44,140 bases of DNA. Origin: Bacteroidales bacterium. GTDB taxonomy: Bacteria; Bacteroidota; Bacteroidia; Bacteroidales; JAOZQN01. Shown piece by piece: positions 16,961-25,914 of this stretch. Each line of letters begins with the position of its first letter. The stretch's first letter is position 1. Location: NCBI GenBank assembly GCA_029932195.1, contig JAOZQN010000001.1, forward strand, positions 10,595 through 54,734, given 5' to 3'. The position numbers were made by a program, and so were the translations under genes. A model generated the notes under the pieces. The model did not search any database, was not told where the DNA came from, and worked only from the letters and a program-made list of their open reading frames with translations.

Positions 16961-18289
16961 TTATAAGTTAGCAACAAAATCAGCTATAACACCTTCTAAA
17001 TTAGGAGTTCCAATTTCTTGAAGGTCGTAATAAACTCTTGTATTTGGTTTTTTGATGTTTACAATTCTGTTTAAGTCCATTGGAGTTCCAATAATAACAG
17101 AGTCGCAATCAACAGCATTGATAGTAGTTTCAAGGTCTTTAATTTGCTCGTCACCATATCCCATTGCTGGAAGAAGTGTTCCAATATTTGGATAAATTTT
17201 GAAAGTTTCTGCAAGTTTACCAACTGCATATTCTCTTGGGTCAACAAGTTCTGATGCACCATATTTTTGAGCGGCAATAATACCAGCACCAAGTTTCATT
17301 TCACCGTGAGTAAGTGTTGGTCCATCTTCTACAACAAGAACACGTTTTCCTTTAATTAGCTCAGGATTATCAACTTTTACAGGAGAAGCAGCATCAACAA
17401 CGATAGCTGTTGGATTAGATTCTTGGATATTTTTTCTAACAGTTAAAATATCTTCTGGATTAGCTGTTACAACTTTATTAATAACTACTACGTCAGCAAT
17501 TCTTAGCATAGTTTCGCCAGGATAATAGCTTAGTTCGTGTCCAGGTCTGTGTGGATCAACTACTGTTACTGTTAGGTCTGGTTTGTAGAATGGAAAATCG
17601 TTGTTTCCACCGTCCCAAAGGATAATATCGCAACCATCTGGGTCGTTTTCAGCAGCTCTTACGATTGCTTCATAATCAACACCAGCATAAATTACATTTC
17701 CTCTAACTACGTGAGGCTCATATTCTTCCATTTCTTCAATTGTGCATTTGTGAAGTTTAAGATCTTCTACTGTTGCAAATCGTTGAACTTTTTGTGCTAC
17801 AAGGTCGCCATAAGGCATTGGATGTCTGATAGCTACTACTTTTAAGCCCTTAGCCATAAGTAGTTCAATAATTTTACGAGAAGTTTGACTTTTACCACAA
17901 CCTGTTCTTACAGCTCCCACTGCAATTACTGGTTTTGTGCTTTTAATCATAGTGTCGTCTGTTCCCAGCATTGCAAAATTGCAACCTTCTGCGTTTACAA
18001 GTGCAGCTTTGTTCATAACTACGTTGTAAGGAACGTCGCTGTAAGAGAACGTGCAAGTATCAACTTTTAGTTCTTTGATTAATCTTGGTAAATCTTCTTC
18101 TGCGAAAATAGGTATTCCTTCTGGATAAAGGTCTCCTGCAAGTTCTGCTGGATATTTTCTCCCGTCGATGTCTGGAATTTGTGCAGCAGTAAATGCTACT
18201 ACGTTATACTCTGCATTACCTCTATAAAAGGTATTAAAATTGTGAAAATCTCTACCGGCTGCTCCGATAATAATTACATTCTTTGCCAT
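16961..18289 (-). CDS. GTPase of the cyclic 2,3-diphosphoglycerate synthetase-like family
   Basis: A 442-residue cytosolic protein with an N-terminal Rossmann-like segment (NVIIIGAAGRDFHNFNTFYR) and a P-loop at about residues 123-133 (GAVRTGCGKSQTSR). Also visible are AIRHPMPYGDL, DIILWDGGNNDFPFYKPDLTVTVVDPHRPGHE, ADVVVINKV, RVLVVEDGPTLTHGEM and IGTPMDLNRIVNI. This is the family that includes archaeal cyclic 2,3-diphosphoglycerate synthetase; bacterial members are usually annotated only as GTPases and their substrate is unsettled. I start at the ATG giving MAKNVIIIGAAG; the 26 codons upstream look like leader. Its codons are richer in G and C than the neighbours, which suggests high expression or strong conservation. 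A TAnnTTTG box lies upstream. Confidence 0.85.
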   Translation of the reverse strand: MAKNVIIIGAAGRDFHNFNTFYRGNAEYNVVAFTAAQIPDIDGRKYPAELAGDLYPEGIPIFAEEDLPRLIKELKVDTCTFSYSDVPYNVVMNKAALVNAEGCNFAMLGTDDTMIKSTKPVIAVGAVRTGCGKSQTSRKIIELLMAKGLKVVAIRHPMPYGDLVAQKVQRFATVEDLKLHKCTIEEMEEYEPHVVRGNVIYAGVDYEAIVRAAENDPDGCDIILWDGGNNDFPFYKPDLTVTVVDPHRPGHELSYYPGETMLRIADVVVINKVVTANPEDILTVRKNIQESNPTAIVVDAASPVKVDNPELIKGKRVLVVEDGPTLTHGEMKLGAGIIAAQKYGASELVDPREYAVGKLAETFKIYPNIGTLLPAMGYGDEQIKDLETTINAVDCDSVIIGTPMDLNRIVNIKKPNTRVYYDLQEIGTPNLEGVIADFVANL

Positions 18290-18408
18290 AATAATTAAAA
18301 AATTGTTAAAAATTAAACATAAATAATGTTTAATGTTAGAATCAAAAAACAAGAATACCTTATTCAATCATTTTTTAATAATCATTATCCATTTAAAAAA
18401 TTTCAGTG

Positions 18409-18416
18409 CAAAGGTA
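18409..18416 (-). promoter_or_regulatory. -7 promoter box for the GTPase gene
   Basis: On the minus strand this reads TACCTTTG followed by CA, a match to TAnnTTTG, about 120 bases before the chosen ATG. No clear TTG is seen at -33, so support is partial. Confidence 0.4.
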
Positions 18417-18479
18417 ATTTTTTTTAAAGAAATAAAAATTTTAAGCGAAATAAAAATAGAAACAATCAATAATTTAAAA

Positions 18480-20678
18480 TTACTGTATCAAATGATTCTT
18501 GCTATCAGCTTTTGCTTTCTCAATTAGTTCTTGGATTTTGTTGTTGCGAATTGTCCATTTTATTAGTTCGTAAACAACATCTTTTATGTTTTTCACATTT
18601 CCTACAATTTCTGGCAAAGTTAAATCTAATTCATAATCTAAAAAACGTTCAAGATTAGAATATTTTGGATATGCCGCAATAATTGCTTTTTCAAGTTGTT
18701 TTTTGTCTTTGCCATTCAATTTTAAAACTTTATTTTCTAATTGTGAGCTATATTTTTCTTCTTCCAGAAAATTTGTTTTTATGTCCGTAACACCATTCAA
18801 AAGTTCGGTTACAATTACGTCTTTGTAGCTTTTATCACATTGTTTTTCTCTTATGCCTTTTTCTTTTCTTCTCATTAATTCGGAATATTCAAAAAAATGA
18901 GGTTCTTTTTGGTTTTTGCATTCATTGCAAATACACGGCACAAGTTTTTCGTAATTTAGTTTTTTATAAGGGCTCAAAAGTTTGTCAAATTCGTTATTTA
19001 TTATGCCCAATAATTCTTTTTTCCTACTTCCGTATATGCGAATAAGAAATTTATTGCTTTTGTCGTAAGTTTCTTTTATTTCTGCCTGTGTGTTTTCAAA
19101 TTCTATGTTTACACCTCTGCTCCAAACAAGTTTTTGGTTTTGTATTCGGCGATGTAGGGCAACAATAATGCGTGGCATAATTCCACGAGGCATGTATTTG
19201 TCGAACTCGTAGGCAAATTGCAAAATTCCAATTTTATTTTCGTGATGCCATGCTTTGTATGGTTGCTCGGCGGGTAAATGTGCCGGAACAACATATTTTT
19301 TTGTGTTGTCAATTTCATACATCAAACCAAAGCGGTGCATTAAATGACTCAGGTTATCAATTTCTGCAAACATTTTGTCGCTATACCAAATTTCTTTAAT
19401 CTGTGTTTCGGAAAGTCTACCTTTGTTCTCTTTTACAATCTTATGATTCAGCACTTCGTAAACAGTATTAACAAGCCAATTGGAATTTAGATAAATACGA
19501 TTTTTGAGTATTTTATCGTCATAATAATGCGTAAAAACACCTATCCTGTTAAAATAATCGCTCAAATAATCAAGTTTTTTAGTGTCTGTTTTGTTTTTTT
19601 TGCAAATTTTAAAATAATGGTCGTAGCTAATAAATTTATCTTTCAGATTAAATAAATCTTTACGGATATTTACCCAAGAAGCAGGCAAAGGATTGCCAAT
19701 ACCAGGCAGTTCGGGGAGCAAATATTTTAGTTTATTTTGTAGTTTAACAATTCTATTGCTATCATTTTTTAAATCAACAGTAACAAAATCGGTGATTAAA
19801 TTTCCAAAACGACCTTTTAGACCGTTCTTATCAATTTGTGGCACATGCTCATGCTTTTTATTGATAACAATTAACAATTTACTATCCTCACCAGCAAGCT
19901 GTTCTATTGTATTTAACCAATATGCAAAATCGGTTCTCTCTTCACGAGTGTCGTCTATAAGCACATAAAAAGATTTTTTGCTAAAAAAGATTTGATGTGT
20001 TCCATGATACAATTTTTGCCCACCAAAATCCCACAAATTGGCATACATAGTTTGTTTGCCTCGCAAATGGTGCATGACTTCAAAATCCCATTTTGTAACC
20101 TCAATACCAAGAGTTGTGTCTTTGTCTTTTGGTAATTCTGCTGTTTTATCTTTTATTTTTACGGCAAAACTTGTTTTTCCAGCTCCTCCTTCTCCTATAA
20201 TAAGCAACTTAGTTTCAAATAGATACTCAACATTTCCAATTATTAGTTGTTCCAGATAATTTTTTACGGCATTACGCCCTTTTTCTAATATTTCAAAGGG
20301 TGGATTCTTCATAGGATTGTTTGTCAAAACATCGTCCCAGTTTTCTATATTTTTCAAGTTATTGAAAACATTATACGGTAATTCTGAAATATTATTATCA
20401 CTTAAATCGAGACCTCTCAGTCTTTTTAAATCTTTTAAAAATGAAATATCTGAAATTTCATTATCCCTTAAATAAAGACTTGTCAAGCTTTTTAACTCTT
20501 TTAAAAACTCAATAATCCTACCTAAGTCTTTAATTTTACAATTATATAAACTTAATTTGCTTACCTCATTTTTTTCGTTAAAAATATAATTTCTTGTATT
20601 CCATTCAATCTTGTCATTCCGTTCAAGTTCAACACCTAATTTTTGCTCTATTTGTTTTATAATTTGTAAGTTAGTCAT
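18480..20678 (-). CDS. LRR-Roc-COR protein with C-terminal effector-associated domain (EAD1)
   Basis: A bacterial Roco protein of 732 residues. Three or four leucine-rich repeats at about 38-115 (LTSLYLRDNEISDISFLKDL, LRGLDLSDNNISELP); a Roc GTPase with P-loop GEGGAGKTS at 162-170, TTLGIEV, switch motif WDFGGQKLYHGTHQIFF and a G4-like NKKHE; a COR region (LPASWVNIRKDL, YLNSNWLVNTVYEVLNHKIV); then CICNEC plus a later Cys, probably a metal site. Residues 654-732 (LEKAIIAAYPKYSNLERFL, VVYELIKWTIRNNKIQELIEKAKAD) fit the EAD1 adaptor domain known from bacterial STAND/immune proteins. The N terminus and backbone match the Roco protein at 32094. No partner gene carrying EAD1 is in this window. Likely role: conflict signalling. 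Confidence 0.88.
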   Translation of the reverse strand: MTNLQIIKQIEQKLGVELERNDKIEWNTRNYIFNEKNEVSKLSLYNCKIKDLGRIIEFLKELKSLTSLYLRDNEISDISFLKDLKRLRGLDLSDNNISELPYNVFNNLKNIENWDDVLTNNPMKNPPFEILEKGRNAVKNYLEQLIIGNVEYLFETKLLIIGEGGAGKTSFAVKIKDKTAELPKDKDTTLGIEVTKWDFEVMHHLRGKQTMYANLWDFGGQKLYHGTHQIFFSKKSFYVLIDDTREERTDFAYWLNTIEQLAGEDSKLLIVINKKHEHVPQIDKNGLKGRFGNLITDFVTVDLKNDSNRIVKLQNKLKYLLPELPGIGNPLPASWVNIRKDLFNLKDKFISYDHYFKICKKNKTDTKKLDYLSDYFNRIGVFTHYYDDKILKNRIYLNSNWLVNTVYEVLNHKIVKENKGRLSETQIKEIWYSDKMFAEIDNLSHLMHRFGLMYEIDNTKKYVVPAHLPAEQPYKAWHHENKIGILQFAYEFDKYMPRGIMPRIIVALHRRIQNQKLVWSRGVNIEFENTQAEIKETYDKSNKFLIRIYGSRKKELLGIINNEFDKLLSPYKKLNYEKLVPCICNECKNQKEPHFFEYSELMRRKEKGIREKQCDKSYKDVIVTELLNGVTDIKTNFLEEEKYSSQLENKVLKLNGKDKKQLEKAIIAAYPKYSNLERFLDYELDLTLPEIVGNVKNIKDVVYELIKWTIRNNKIQELIEKAKADSKNHLIQ

Positions 20679-20817
20679 AAGTAAGTGCTTAAATTTAAGT
20701 GTTTAGTTTTTAATTAGCTTTCGCCTGATAATAAATATGTTATAAAATTAATGAGTGTCGTTTTTGTAATTTTAATCTTCCTATTAAAAGTAACAATAAT
20801 CTTTCTCACAAAGCAAA

Positions 20818-20970
20818 AATAAGCCCAAAGAACTGAAAGGCAATAATCAGTGCATCGCACTGGGAGAATAAACAAAAATAGTAGTCAAGCATTGTGAGGC
20901 TTAATCCAAAATTTCGCTAAATCACAGAACTACGTCCTATATTATTATGTTTCAGGTCTTTGGGCTTATT
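20818..20970. repeat. Terminal-inverted-repeat element, 153 bp (family D)
   Basis: Arms at 20818-20838 and 20950-20970 (AATAAGCCCAAAG followed by A or C and CTGAAA) match in 20 of 21 bases when one is reverse complemented. They enclose about 110 bp that include a small CAGTGC/GCACTG hairpin. No coding capacity and no clear target duplication. It lies in the 489-bp gap upstream of the Roco-EAD1 gene. The rest of the gap holds the palindrome at 21086 and otherwise nothing recognised. Confidence 0.55.
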
Positions 20971-21085
20971 ATGGTTTTACTTTGGGATCTAATTATAAGG
21001 TGCTTTTTTTTTCTAAGTTAAGTAGTCTCAAAAGTTTCTTTTATGTAATTTCTCGTGTAAAGCGTGGACGATTTACGCATTGTAT

Positions 21086-21118
21086 AACTTTGCCAAAGTT
21101 TAAAACTTTGGCAAAGTT
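21086..21118. terminator. Palindrome AACTTTGCCAAAGTTT downstream of ribBA
   Basis: Arms 21086-21101 and 21103-21118 are perfect complements separated by one base. It lies 50-80 bases after the ribBA stop on the minus strand and could terminate its transcript. A related palindrome (ACTTTGACAAAG) follows cysD at 27482, so it may be a dispersed REP-like repeat used as a terminator. Confidence 0.55.
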
Positions 21119-21167
21119 TGTTACTCGACAATATAAACTTGAAGCAACACTAGGTCGTAAAATGGAA

Positions 21168-22394
21168 TTAAATTTTATCGTAGTTATATTTTTTCAAATT
21201 GTGTCCCATTTTTACCTTTTTAGTTTTCATATAAAAAGCATTGTGTATATTGGGCTTAATCTCTATTGGTGCAATTTCTGTAACTTCCAGACCATAGCCT
21301 TGTAGTCCTATTTTTTTAACAGGATTATTTGTTAATAATTTCATTTTCTGCACACCAACACTTCTAAGTATTTGAGCACCAACCCCATAATCTCGCTCGT
21401 CATCTTCAAAACCAAGTTTATGATTTGCCTCCACAGTGTCGTATCCTTCCTCTTGAAGTTTGTATGCTTTAATTTTATTTGACAAACCAATCCCTCTACC
21501 TTCCTGATTCATATAAATAACTACGCCTTTTCCTGCTCTATCAATTTGTCGCATAGCTTCGTGAAGTTGGTCTCCGCAGTCGCAACGCTTTGAACCAAAA
21601 ATATCACCAGTAACACAAGACGAATGAACTCTCACAAGTATTGACTCATTTTCATTCCATTCACCTTTTATTAGTGCAACATGCTCTAAACCATTTGATT
21701 TCTGTAAAAAAGGTATCAAATTAAAATCACCAAAATCGGTTGGCATTTTTACTTCTACGCCTTTTTTTATTAGACTTTCGGTTTCCAGACGATATTTTAT
21801 CAAATCTTTGATAGAAATTATTTTCAAATCAAATTTTTCTGCTACTTTGTATAGGTCTGGAAGGCGAGCCATTGTGCCGTCGTCGTTCATTATTTCCACC
21901 AAAGTTCCTCCGGCTTTTAGTCCTGCCATAACAGCCAAATCCACAGCCGCCTCTGTATGACCAGCTCTACGAATAACTCCTTGTTTTTGTGCTTTTAGCG
22001 GAAAAATATGACCAGGACGTGCTAAATCGTCTGCTTTAGTTACCTCATCTACAAGAGAATTGATAGTTTTGGCACGGTCGTATGTAGAAATTCCTGTTGT
22101 GCAACCTTGCCCAATTAAATCTACCGAAACGGTAAATGGAGTTTCGTGTAAAGCAGTATTTTTACCTACCATTAGCTCTAAATCAAGCTGTTTGCATCGG
22201 TCTTCTGGAATTGCCAAACAGACTAGCCCCCTACCCTCTTTTATCATAAAATTAACAATTTCGGGAGTAACAAGCTCTGCCGCAGCAATAAAATCGCCTT
22301 CATTTTCTCTGTCTTCGTCATCAACAACAATAATTATTTTACCGTTTTTGATGTCTTCAATTGCTTCTGGTATTGTGTTTAATTTATTTTTCAT
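21168..22394 (-). CDS. ribBA: Bifunctional 3,4-dihydroxy-2-butanone-4-phosphate synthase / GTP cyclohydrolase II
   Basis: Supplies both precursors of riboflavin. The N-terminal RibB domain (about 1-200) has [17 protein letters not shown] (acidic metal-binding residues), ATP-independent motifs [14 protein letters not shown] and [11 protein letters not shown], and [13 protein letters not shown]. The C-terminal RibA domain (about 205-400) has [21 protein letters not shown], the Cys ligands for zinc, then [10 protein letters not shown] and LLTNNP. At 408 residues it is the normal fusion length. No RFN (FMN) riboswitch was recognised upstream. It stands alone, on the minus strand, behind the Roco-EAD1 gene but separated by 489 bp of repeats. 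Confidence 0.95.
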   Translation of the reverse strand: MKNKLNTIPEAIEDIKNGKIIIVVDDEDRENEGDFIAAAELVTPEIVNFMIKEGRGLVCLAIPEDRCKQLDLELMVGKNTALHETPFTVSVDLIGQGCTTGISTYDRAKTINSLVDEVTKADDLARPGHIFPLKAQKQGVIRRAGHTEAAVDLAVMAGLKAGGTLVEIMNDDGTMARLPDLYKVAEKFDLKIISIKDLIKYRLETESLIKKGVEVKMPTDFGDFNLIPFLQKSNGLEHVALIKGEWNENESILVRVHSSCVTGDIFGSKRCDCGDQLHEAMRQIDRAGKGVVIYMNQEGRGIGLSNKIKAYKLQEEGYDTVEANHKLGFEDDERDYGVGAQILRSVGVQKMKLLTNNPVKKIGLQGYGLEVTEIAPIEIKPNIHNAFYMKTKKVKMGHNLKKYNYDKI

Positions 22395-22526
22395 TCAACT
22401 CAAGGTAATAATTATTTTAAAACTGATTATCATCTGATAAACAGCATTTTAACAAAACTAAATGTGGAAATTATTTTATCAAATCCTAATTTTTATAATA
22501 AAAATGTAAAAGTAGTTTTTTTTTTG

Positions 22527-22534
22527 TATATTTG
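22527..22534 (+). promoter_or_regulatory. -7 promoter box for the Uma2 gene
   Basis: TATATTTG fits the TAnnTTTG consensus 30 bases before the ATG at 22565. A -33 TTG is not evident, so support is moderate. Confidence 0.4.
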
Positions 22535-22564
22535 TATTTTATACGAAGTTAAATTTACAAAAAC

Positions 22565-23137
22565 ATGGCACAACCACATAAAAAGAAAGAATTACTAACA
22601 TTAAATGAATATCTTGAATTAGAAGAAACATCTGAAATAAAACACGAATTTTATTATGGCGAAATATTTTCTATGGCAGGAACTACACGTGTTCACAACG
22701 AAATTGAAGGAAATATAACTTTTAAGTTAAAAAAAGAATTGAAAAATATTAAAAAAGAACATTTTATATACTCCGAGTCAGTAAAAATAGAAATAACTAA
22801 AAATTATCATTACGCATATCCCGATGTTGTTGTTAGTTGTAGCGAAAAAGAGGACGACCCACTCTCAATAAAACATCCTATTTTAATTGTAGAAGTTTTA
22901 TCCGACAGCACTCGTGAATATGATATGAATAAAAAATTTGAATTTTATAAACAAATTCCAAGCTTGAAACATTATTTACTTATTGAACAAAATCAATATT
23001 TTATAAATTCTTATACAAAACAAAATGATTTTTGGTATCATAAATCTTATTCTAAAAAAGAAGACTTGGTAGAACTTTTGCATTTAGATATAAAAGTATC
23101 AGTAAAAGATATTTACGACAATGTTCAATTTGTTTGA
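22565..23137 (+). CDS. Uma2-family (DUF820) restriction-endonuclease-fold protein
   Basis: A 190-residue protein of the Uma2/DUF820 family, whose fold is PD-(D/E)XK. Visible signature: EYLELEETSEIKHEFYYGEI at the N terminus, HYAYPDVVVSC near residue 87 (catalytic Asp), PILIVEVLSDSTREYDMNKK near 108 (E-x-L form of the active site), and FYKQIPSLKHYLLIEQ after it. The function of the family is unsettled; many copies are scattered singly through bacterial genomes, often associated with mobile DNA. It is a lone gene between divergent ribBA and convergent glycosyltransferase, with a promoter-like box just upstream. Confidence 0.85.
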   Translation: MAQPHKKKELLTLNEYLELEETSEIKHEFYYGEIFSMAGTTRVHNEIEGNITFKLKKELKNIKKEHFIYSESVKIEITKNYHYAYPDVVVSCSEKEDDPLSIKHPILIVEVLSDSTREYDMNKKFEFYKQIPSLKHYLLIEQNQYFINSYTKQNDFWYHKSYSKKEDLVELLHLDIKVSVKDIYDNVQFV

Positions 23138-23140
23138 TTT

Positions 23141-23242
23141 GAGTGTGTAGCATAATGGAGGCTTTTGGTAGTTAGCTTTTGGCTTCGCAAAGCGATAAAA
23201 AATAAGCATATAGCCAAAAGCCAATACCCCCTTTACACACTC
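23141..23242. repeat. Inverted repeat GAGTGTGTA...TACACACTC with CGCAAAGCG core
   Basis: Outer arms GAGTGTGTA (23141-23149) and TACACACTC (23234-23242), inner arms GGCTTTTGG-like and CCAAAAGCC, with TTCGCAAAGCGATAA near the centre (about 23184-23198). The right arm contains the last codons of the convergent glycosyltransferase gene, so the element lies exactly against both 3' ends. Confidence 0.6.
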
Positions 23243-24456
23243 GTTTGATTTCGTTTTGTTGGTTGCCAAATTCCTGATTTTACGCCTTTTGCCCACCTGA
23301 AAAAGCCTATAAATAAAGCAATATTCATGCTATAAAAATGAGTTATAAATCGTAAAATAGAAATGTGAATATTTATTTTTTTCAATAAAATATCCAAAAA
23401 AGGTAAGCTAAAAGAAAGTATTAAGCCCACAAACGAAAGTTGATATAAAATCTTATCTAATAAAAATATATTACTAATTAAAATTGTAACAATAAAAAAT
23501 GGAATTATCCAACGTAAAACTTTATGTGATAAAAAACTAAAAGAAACACCAAATTTACTTATATATCTTTTTGATTTTTTTTCAAAAGGATTTAATCCTA
23601 TAATTCCGAGTAATAATTTTTTAAATTTACTAAGATTTTGAAAATTGCCAGTTGCAATTCTTATTTTTCGTCTAAATTCGTCTTGCAAATTATTGGAAAC
23701 ATCTTCAAAAACAAGTGATCTTAAGTTATTTATAGCTCGATAACCTTTTTGCAGAACTTTCATATTTATATAAAAATCATCTACCAGAAAATTAGCAGGA
23801 ACAGGCTTGTAAAGCTCTCTTTTTATAGAATAACAACCTCCAAAAGGTCCCATCATAGTTCCCCAAATATTACTTTCAGCGTTTTTAATTCCAACTTCTC
23901 TCGAAATATATGCACTCTCCTGAACCGAAATTCCATCTTTAACCAACCCCTTGTTAATCATGTGAGTATCAACAAGTCCTATCTTTTCGTCTTTAAAATA
24001 TTTCACCATTTCAAAAACCGTATTTTCGTGAAAAAATACATTTGCATCGCTCAAAACAATAACACTACCTTTTGATTTATCAAAAATTTGATTAATAACA
24101 CCTGGCTTGCCCTGTCGTTTAGTGAACGGATAAAATTTTATGTTCGGATATTTTTTTGCGTAGGCACTAACAATTTCATTACTTCTATCGGAAGAATTAT
24201 CAGAGCCAATCAAAATCTCAATCTTCTCGGGAGGATAGTTTGATTTTAAAATAGTATCTATTTTTTCTGCAATAACCTCTTCTTCGTTAAATATTGACAT
24301 TAAAATAGATACAACAGGAAGTTCGTCGTTTCTACTAAAAAAAACAGCATTGCTATTTTTCTTATTTAATATTTTTAATATAATTGGATAAAAAATATAG
24401 GAGTGAAAAATAACCAATACTGATATCCAGAATAAAATTTGTAAAGTTATTTCCAT
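23233..24456 (-). CDS. Membrane-anchored family 2 glycosyltransferase
   Basis: An inner-membrane GT2 enzyme of 407 residues. An N-terminal membrane helix (residues 5-25) is followed by the GT-A domain: VSILMSIFNEEEVI, LIGSDNSSDRSNEI, VIVLSDANVFF (the DxD-equivalent site), GPFGGCYSIKREL, LVDDFYINMKVLQKGYR (catalytic Asp) and DEFRRKIRIATGNFQNL (the QxxRW-like region). Three or four C-terminal membrane helices (about 300-385) suggest a processive or polysaccharide-linked enzyme similar to cellulose- or hyaluronan-synthase-like proteins. Substrate unknown. It is on its own, with no other polysaccharide gene nearby except the distant MBOAT. Its last residues are encoded in the right arm of the repeat at 23141. 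Confidence 0.88.
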   Translation of the reverse strand: MEITLQILFWISVLVIFHSYIFYPIILKILNKKNSNAVFFSRNDELPVVSILMSIFNEEEVIAEKIDTILKSNYPPEKIEILIGSDNSSDRSNEIVSAYAKKYPNIKFYPFTKRQGKPGVINQIFDKSKGSVIVLSDANVFFHENTVFEMVKYFKDEKIGLVDTHMINKGLVKDGISVQESAYISREVGIKNAESNIWGTMMGPFGGCYSIKRELYKPVPANFLVDDFYINMKVLQKGYRAINNLRSLVFEDVSNNLQDEFRRKIRIATGNFQNLSKFKKLLLGIIGLNPFEKKSKRYISKFGVSFSFLSHKVLRWIIPFFIVTILISNIFLLDKILYQLSFVGLILSFSLPFLDILLKKINIHISILRFITHFYSMNIALFIGFFRWAKGVKSGIWQPTKRNQTSV

Positions 24457-24710
24457 ATATTTATATTTTTAAAGTCAATATTTTGTATTATTATCTTATT
24501 TTTTTCATTTTAAGATATTCAAAAACTTTTTTTTGTAATATATTTATATTATACTTTGGCATAATAATTCTTTTTAACTTTAGTCTGCAAATTTACTATT
24601 TTTTTTAAAATTCCTACTTATTTATTAATTTATATTTTTATTCGTTAAAATAATGACAATTAAAAAAGCCAAACAGAAATATTTGACTTTTTAATTGTAA
24701 TTTTTGTAAT

Positions 24711-24736
24711 AGAGACGTGCCACATGGCACGTCTCT
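24711..24736 (-). terminator. Palindromic terminator after the DUF4465-like gene
   Basis: A perfect 12-bp stem AGAGACGTGCCA (24711-24722) with its complement at 24725-24736 and a two-base loop, 11 bases after the stop codon of the minus-strand gene. A second AT-rich hairpin (24663-24692, arms AAAAAGCCAAA and TTTGACTTTTT) follows. The GTAGAGACGTG motif also occurs near 8398, so it is a dispersed palindrome. The remaining gap to 24457 is AT-rich with no ORF. Confidence 0.65.
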
Positions 24737-24747
24737 ACGGTAGATTT

Positions 24748-25716
24748 TTAATATTTTATTATTTTTTCAGAAACAACAACATTTTTTGAATTTATTTTTA
24801 AAATATAAATACCTGAATTAAAATTGGTTAAATCTATAATTTCGTTTTCTGAACAATTGTTTTTTTGATAAACAATTTTCCCAGAAATATCTGTTAAAGA
24901 AATTTGCCCCTCTCCCACTCTATTTATATTGATAAAATCTGTAGTTGGATTTGGATATATTTTTATCTCATTTTTAACATTTTCTGATACAGAAGTTATT
25001 GTCTCAAAAATTAAGTTATCAAAACAAAAATAAGTAGGATTTGTTATTCCAGAATCATTATATTTTGTAGAAGCAAATGTAAATGTCAAATTATCAATAG
25101 TTCCAAGAGGTGTTAAATCTACTTGTTGCCAATCATCAATAATAATTCCTTCTATTCCTGTGTAGTCTGCCAACAAAAATTCTACCTCTCCTGTTGAAAC
25201 ATCTCCATTTTTTCCTTCAATAATTAATTTAAAAAAGTCATCATTATCTGTTGTAAAAGCCTCGCTAAAAGTATCTCCATTTAAGATAGTTAGAGCTGCA
25301 TAAGTAGAATTTGTTACCCAAATTTCCGACACATTCACAGGGTTTTCAAAAGAACAGCTTGCCGTTCCTGTCGTCCAAAAACCTGATTGCAAGCCTCCTC
25401 CATAAGCAGGATAAACTATTCCAAAATTATCTCCACTAAATGCTTCTCCTGCATAAGTGCTGTATTGATTTTCGTAGCTATTGGTAGTTTGATCTGTTAA
25501 ATTTGAATAAGAGAAACCGTCCCACGAAAAATAATCTGAATTATAGTTATTCACAAAATTAACATACTCACTACCAAAACCTCCCGACTCATCAGAACCA
25601 TTCCAATAACCTTCGTCTGGCATTGTAAATTGTTCAAAATTAAATACTTGCTGCGAAAAAGCAACCATTGGCACTAACATTATAGATACCAATACAATTC
25701 TCATAAAATTTTTCAT
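24748..25716 (-). CDS. T9SS-secreted DUF4465-like protein under cobalamin control
   Basis: A secreted protein of 322 residues. Signal peptide (cleavage near AFSQQ); a DUF4465-type domain at about 28-240 with characteristic YWNGSDESGGFGSEYVNF, FSWDGFSYSN, NFGIVYPAYG, VSEIWVTNSTYAALTILNGD, VEFLLADY, DWQQVDLTPLG and YFCFDNL; then a type A T9SS sorting domain from about 246 (EIKIYPNPTTDFININ, SGIYILKI, VVSEKIIKY). It lies about 200 bases downstream of a well-formed cobalamin riboswitch on the same strand, so B12 should repress it. From memory, DUF4465 proteins occur in some Bacteroidota B12-uptake loci. The inference is a surface protein that binds cobamide or helps its capture. No BtuB-type receptor is next to it. 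Confidence 0.85.
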   Translation of the reverse strand: MKNFMRIVLVSIMLVPMVAFSQQVFNFEQFTMPDEGYWNGSDESGGFGSEYVNFVNNYNSDYFSWDGFSYSNLTDQTTNSYENQYSTYAGEAFSGDNFGIVYPAYGGGLQSGFWTTGTASCSFENPVNVSEIWVTNSTYAALTILNGDTFSEAFTTDNDDFFKLIIEGKNGDVSTGEVEFLLADYTGIEGIIIDDWQQVDLTPLGTIDNLTFTFASTKYNDSGITNPTYFCFDNLIFETITSVSENVKNEIKIYPNPTTDFININRVGEGQISLTDISGKIVYQKNNCSENEIIDLTNFNSGIYILKINSKNVVVSEKIIKY

Positions 25717-25914
25717 CGTTAAAAAATTTAAAAGTTAATAAATAAAATTGTAAAGTATCAATATGATTAAATTGGTGAGATGTTGAGGGTGATTTATTAA
25801 AGAGTTGGTTATTTGCTTTATTTGATGAGTTGTTGTGTGAAACTCTAAAAAATAACTATTTTCAAATAAACCAATAAACAAATATACGAATAAACCATTC
25901 CCAAGCTATAACTC

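Noticed and set aside
18290-18367. Longer start for the GTPase gene at 18367
   Set aside because: The conserved protein begins MAKNVIIIGAAG at 18289; the upstream codons are AT-rich leader.
20982-21305. 107-codon plus-strand ORF overlapping the 3' end of ribBA
   Set aside because: It runs through the AACTTTGCCAAAG palindrome and the antisense of ribBA and has no recognisable features.
22395-22564. FMN riboswitch upstream of ribBA
   Set aside because: I looked for the RFN conserved blocks on the minus strand and found none; the leader is short and AT-rich.
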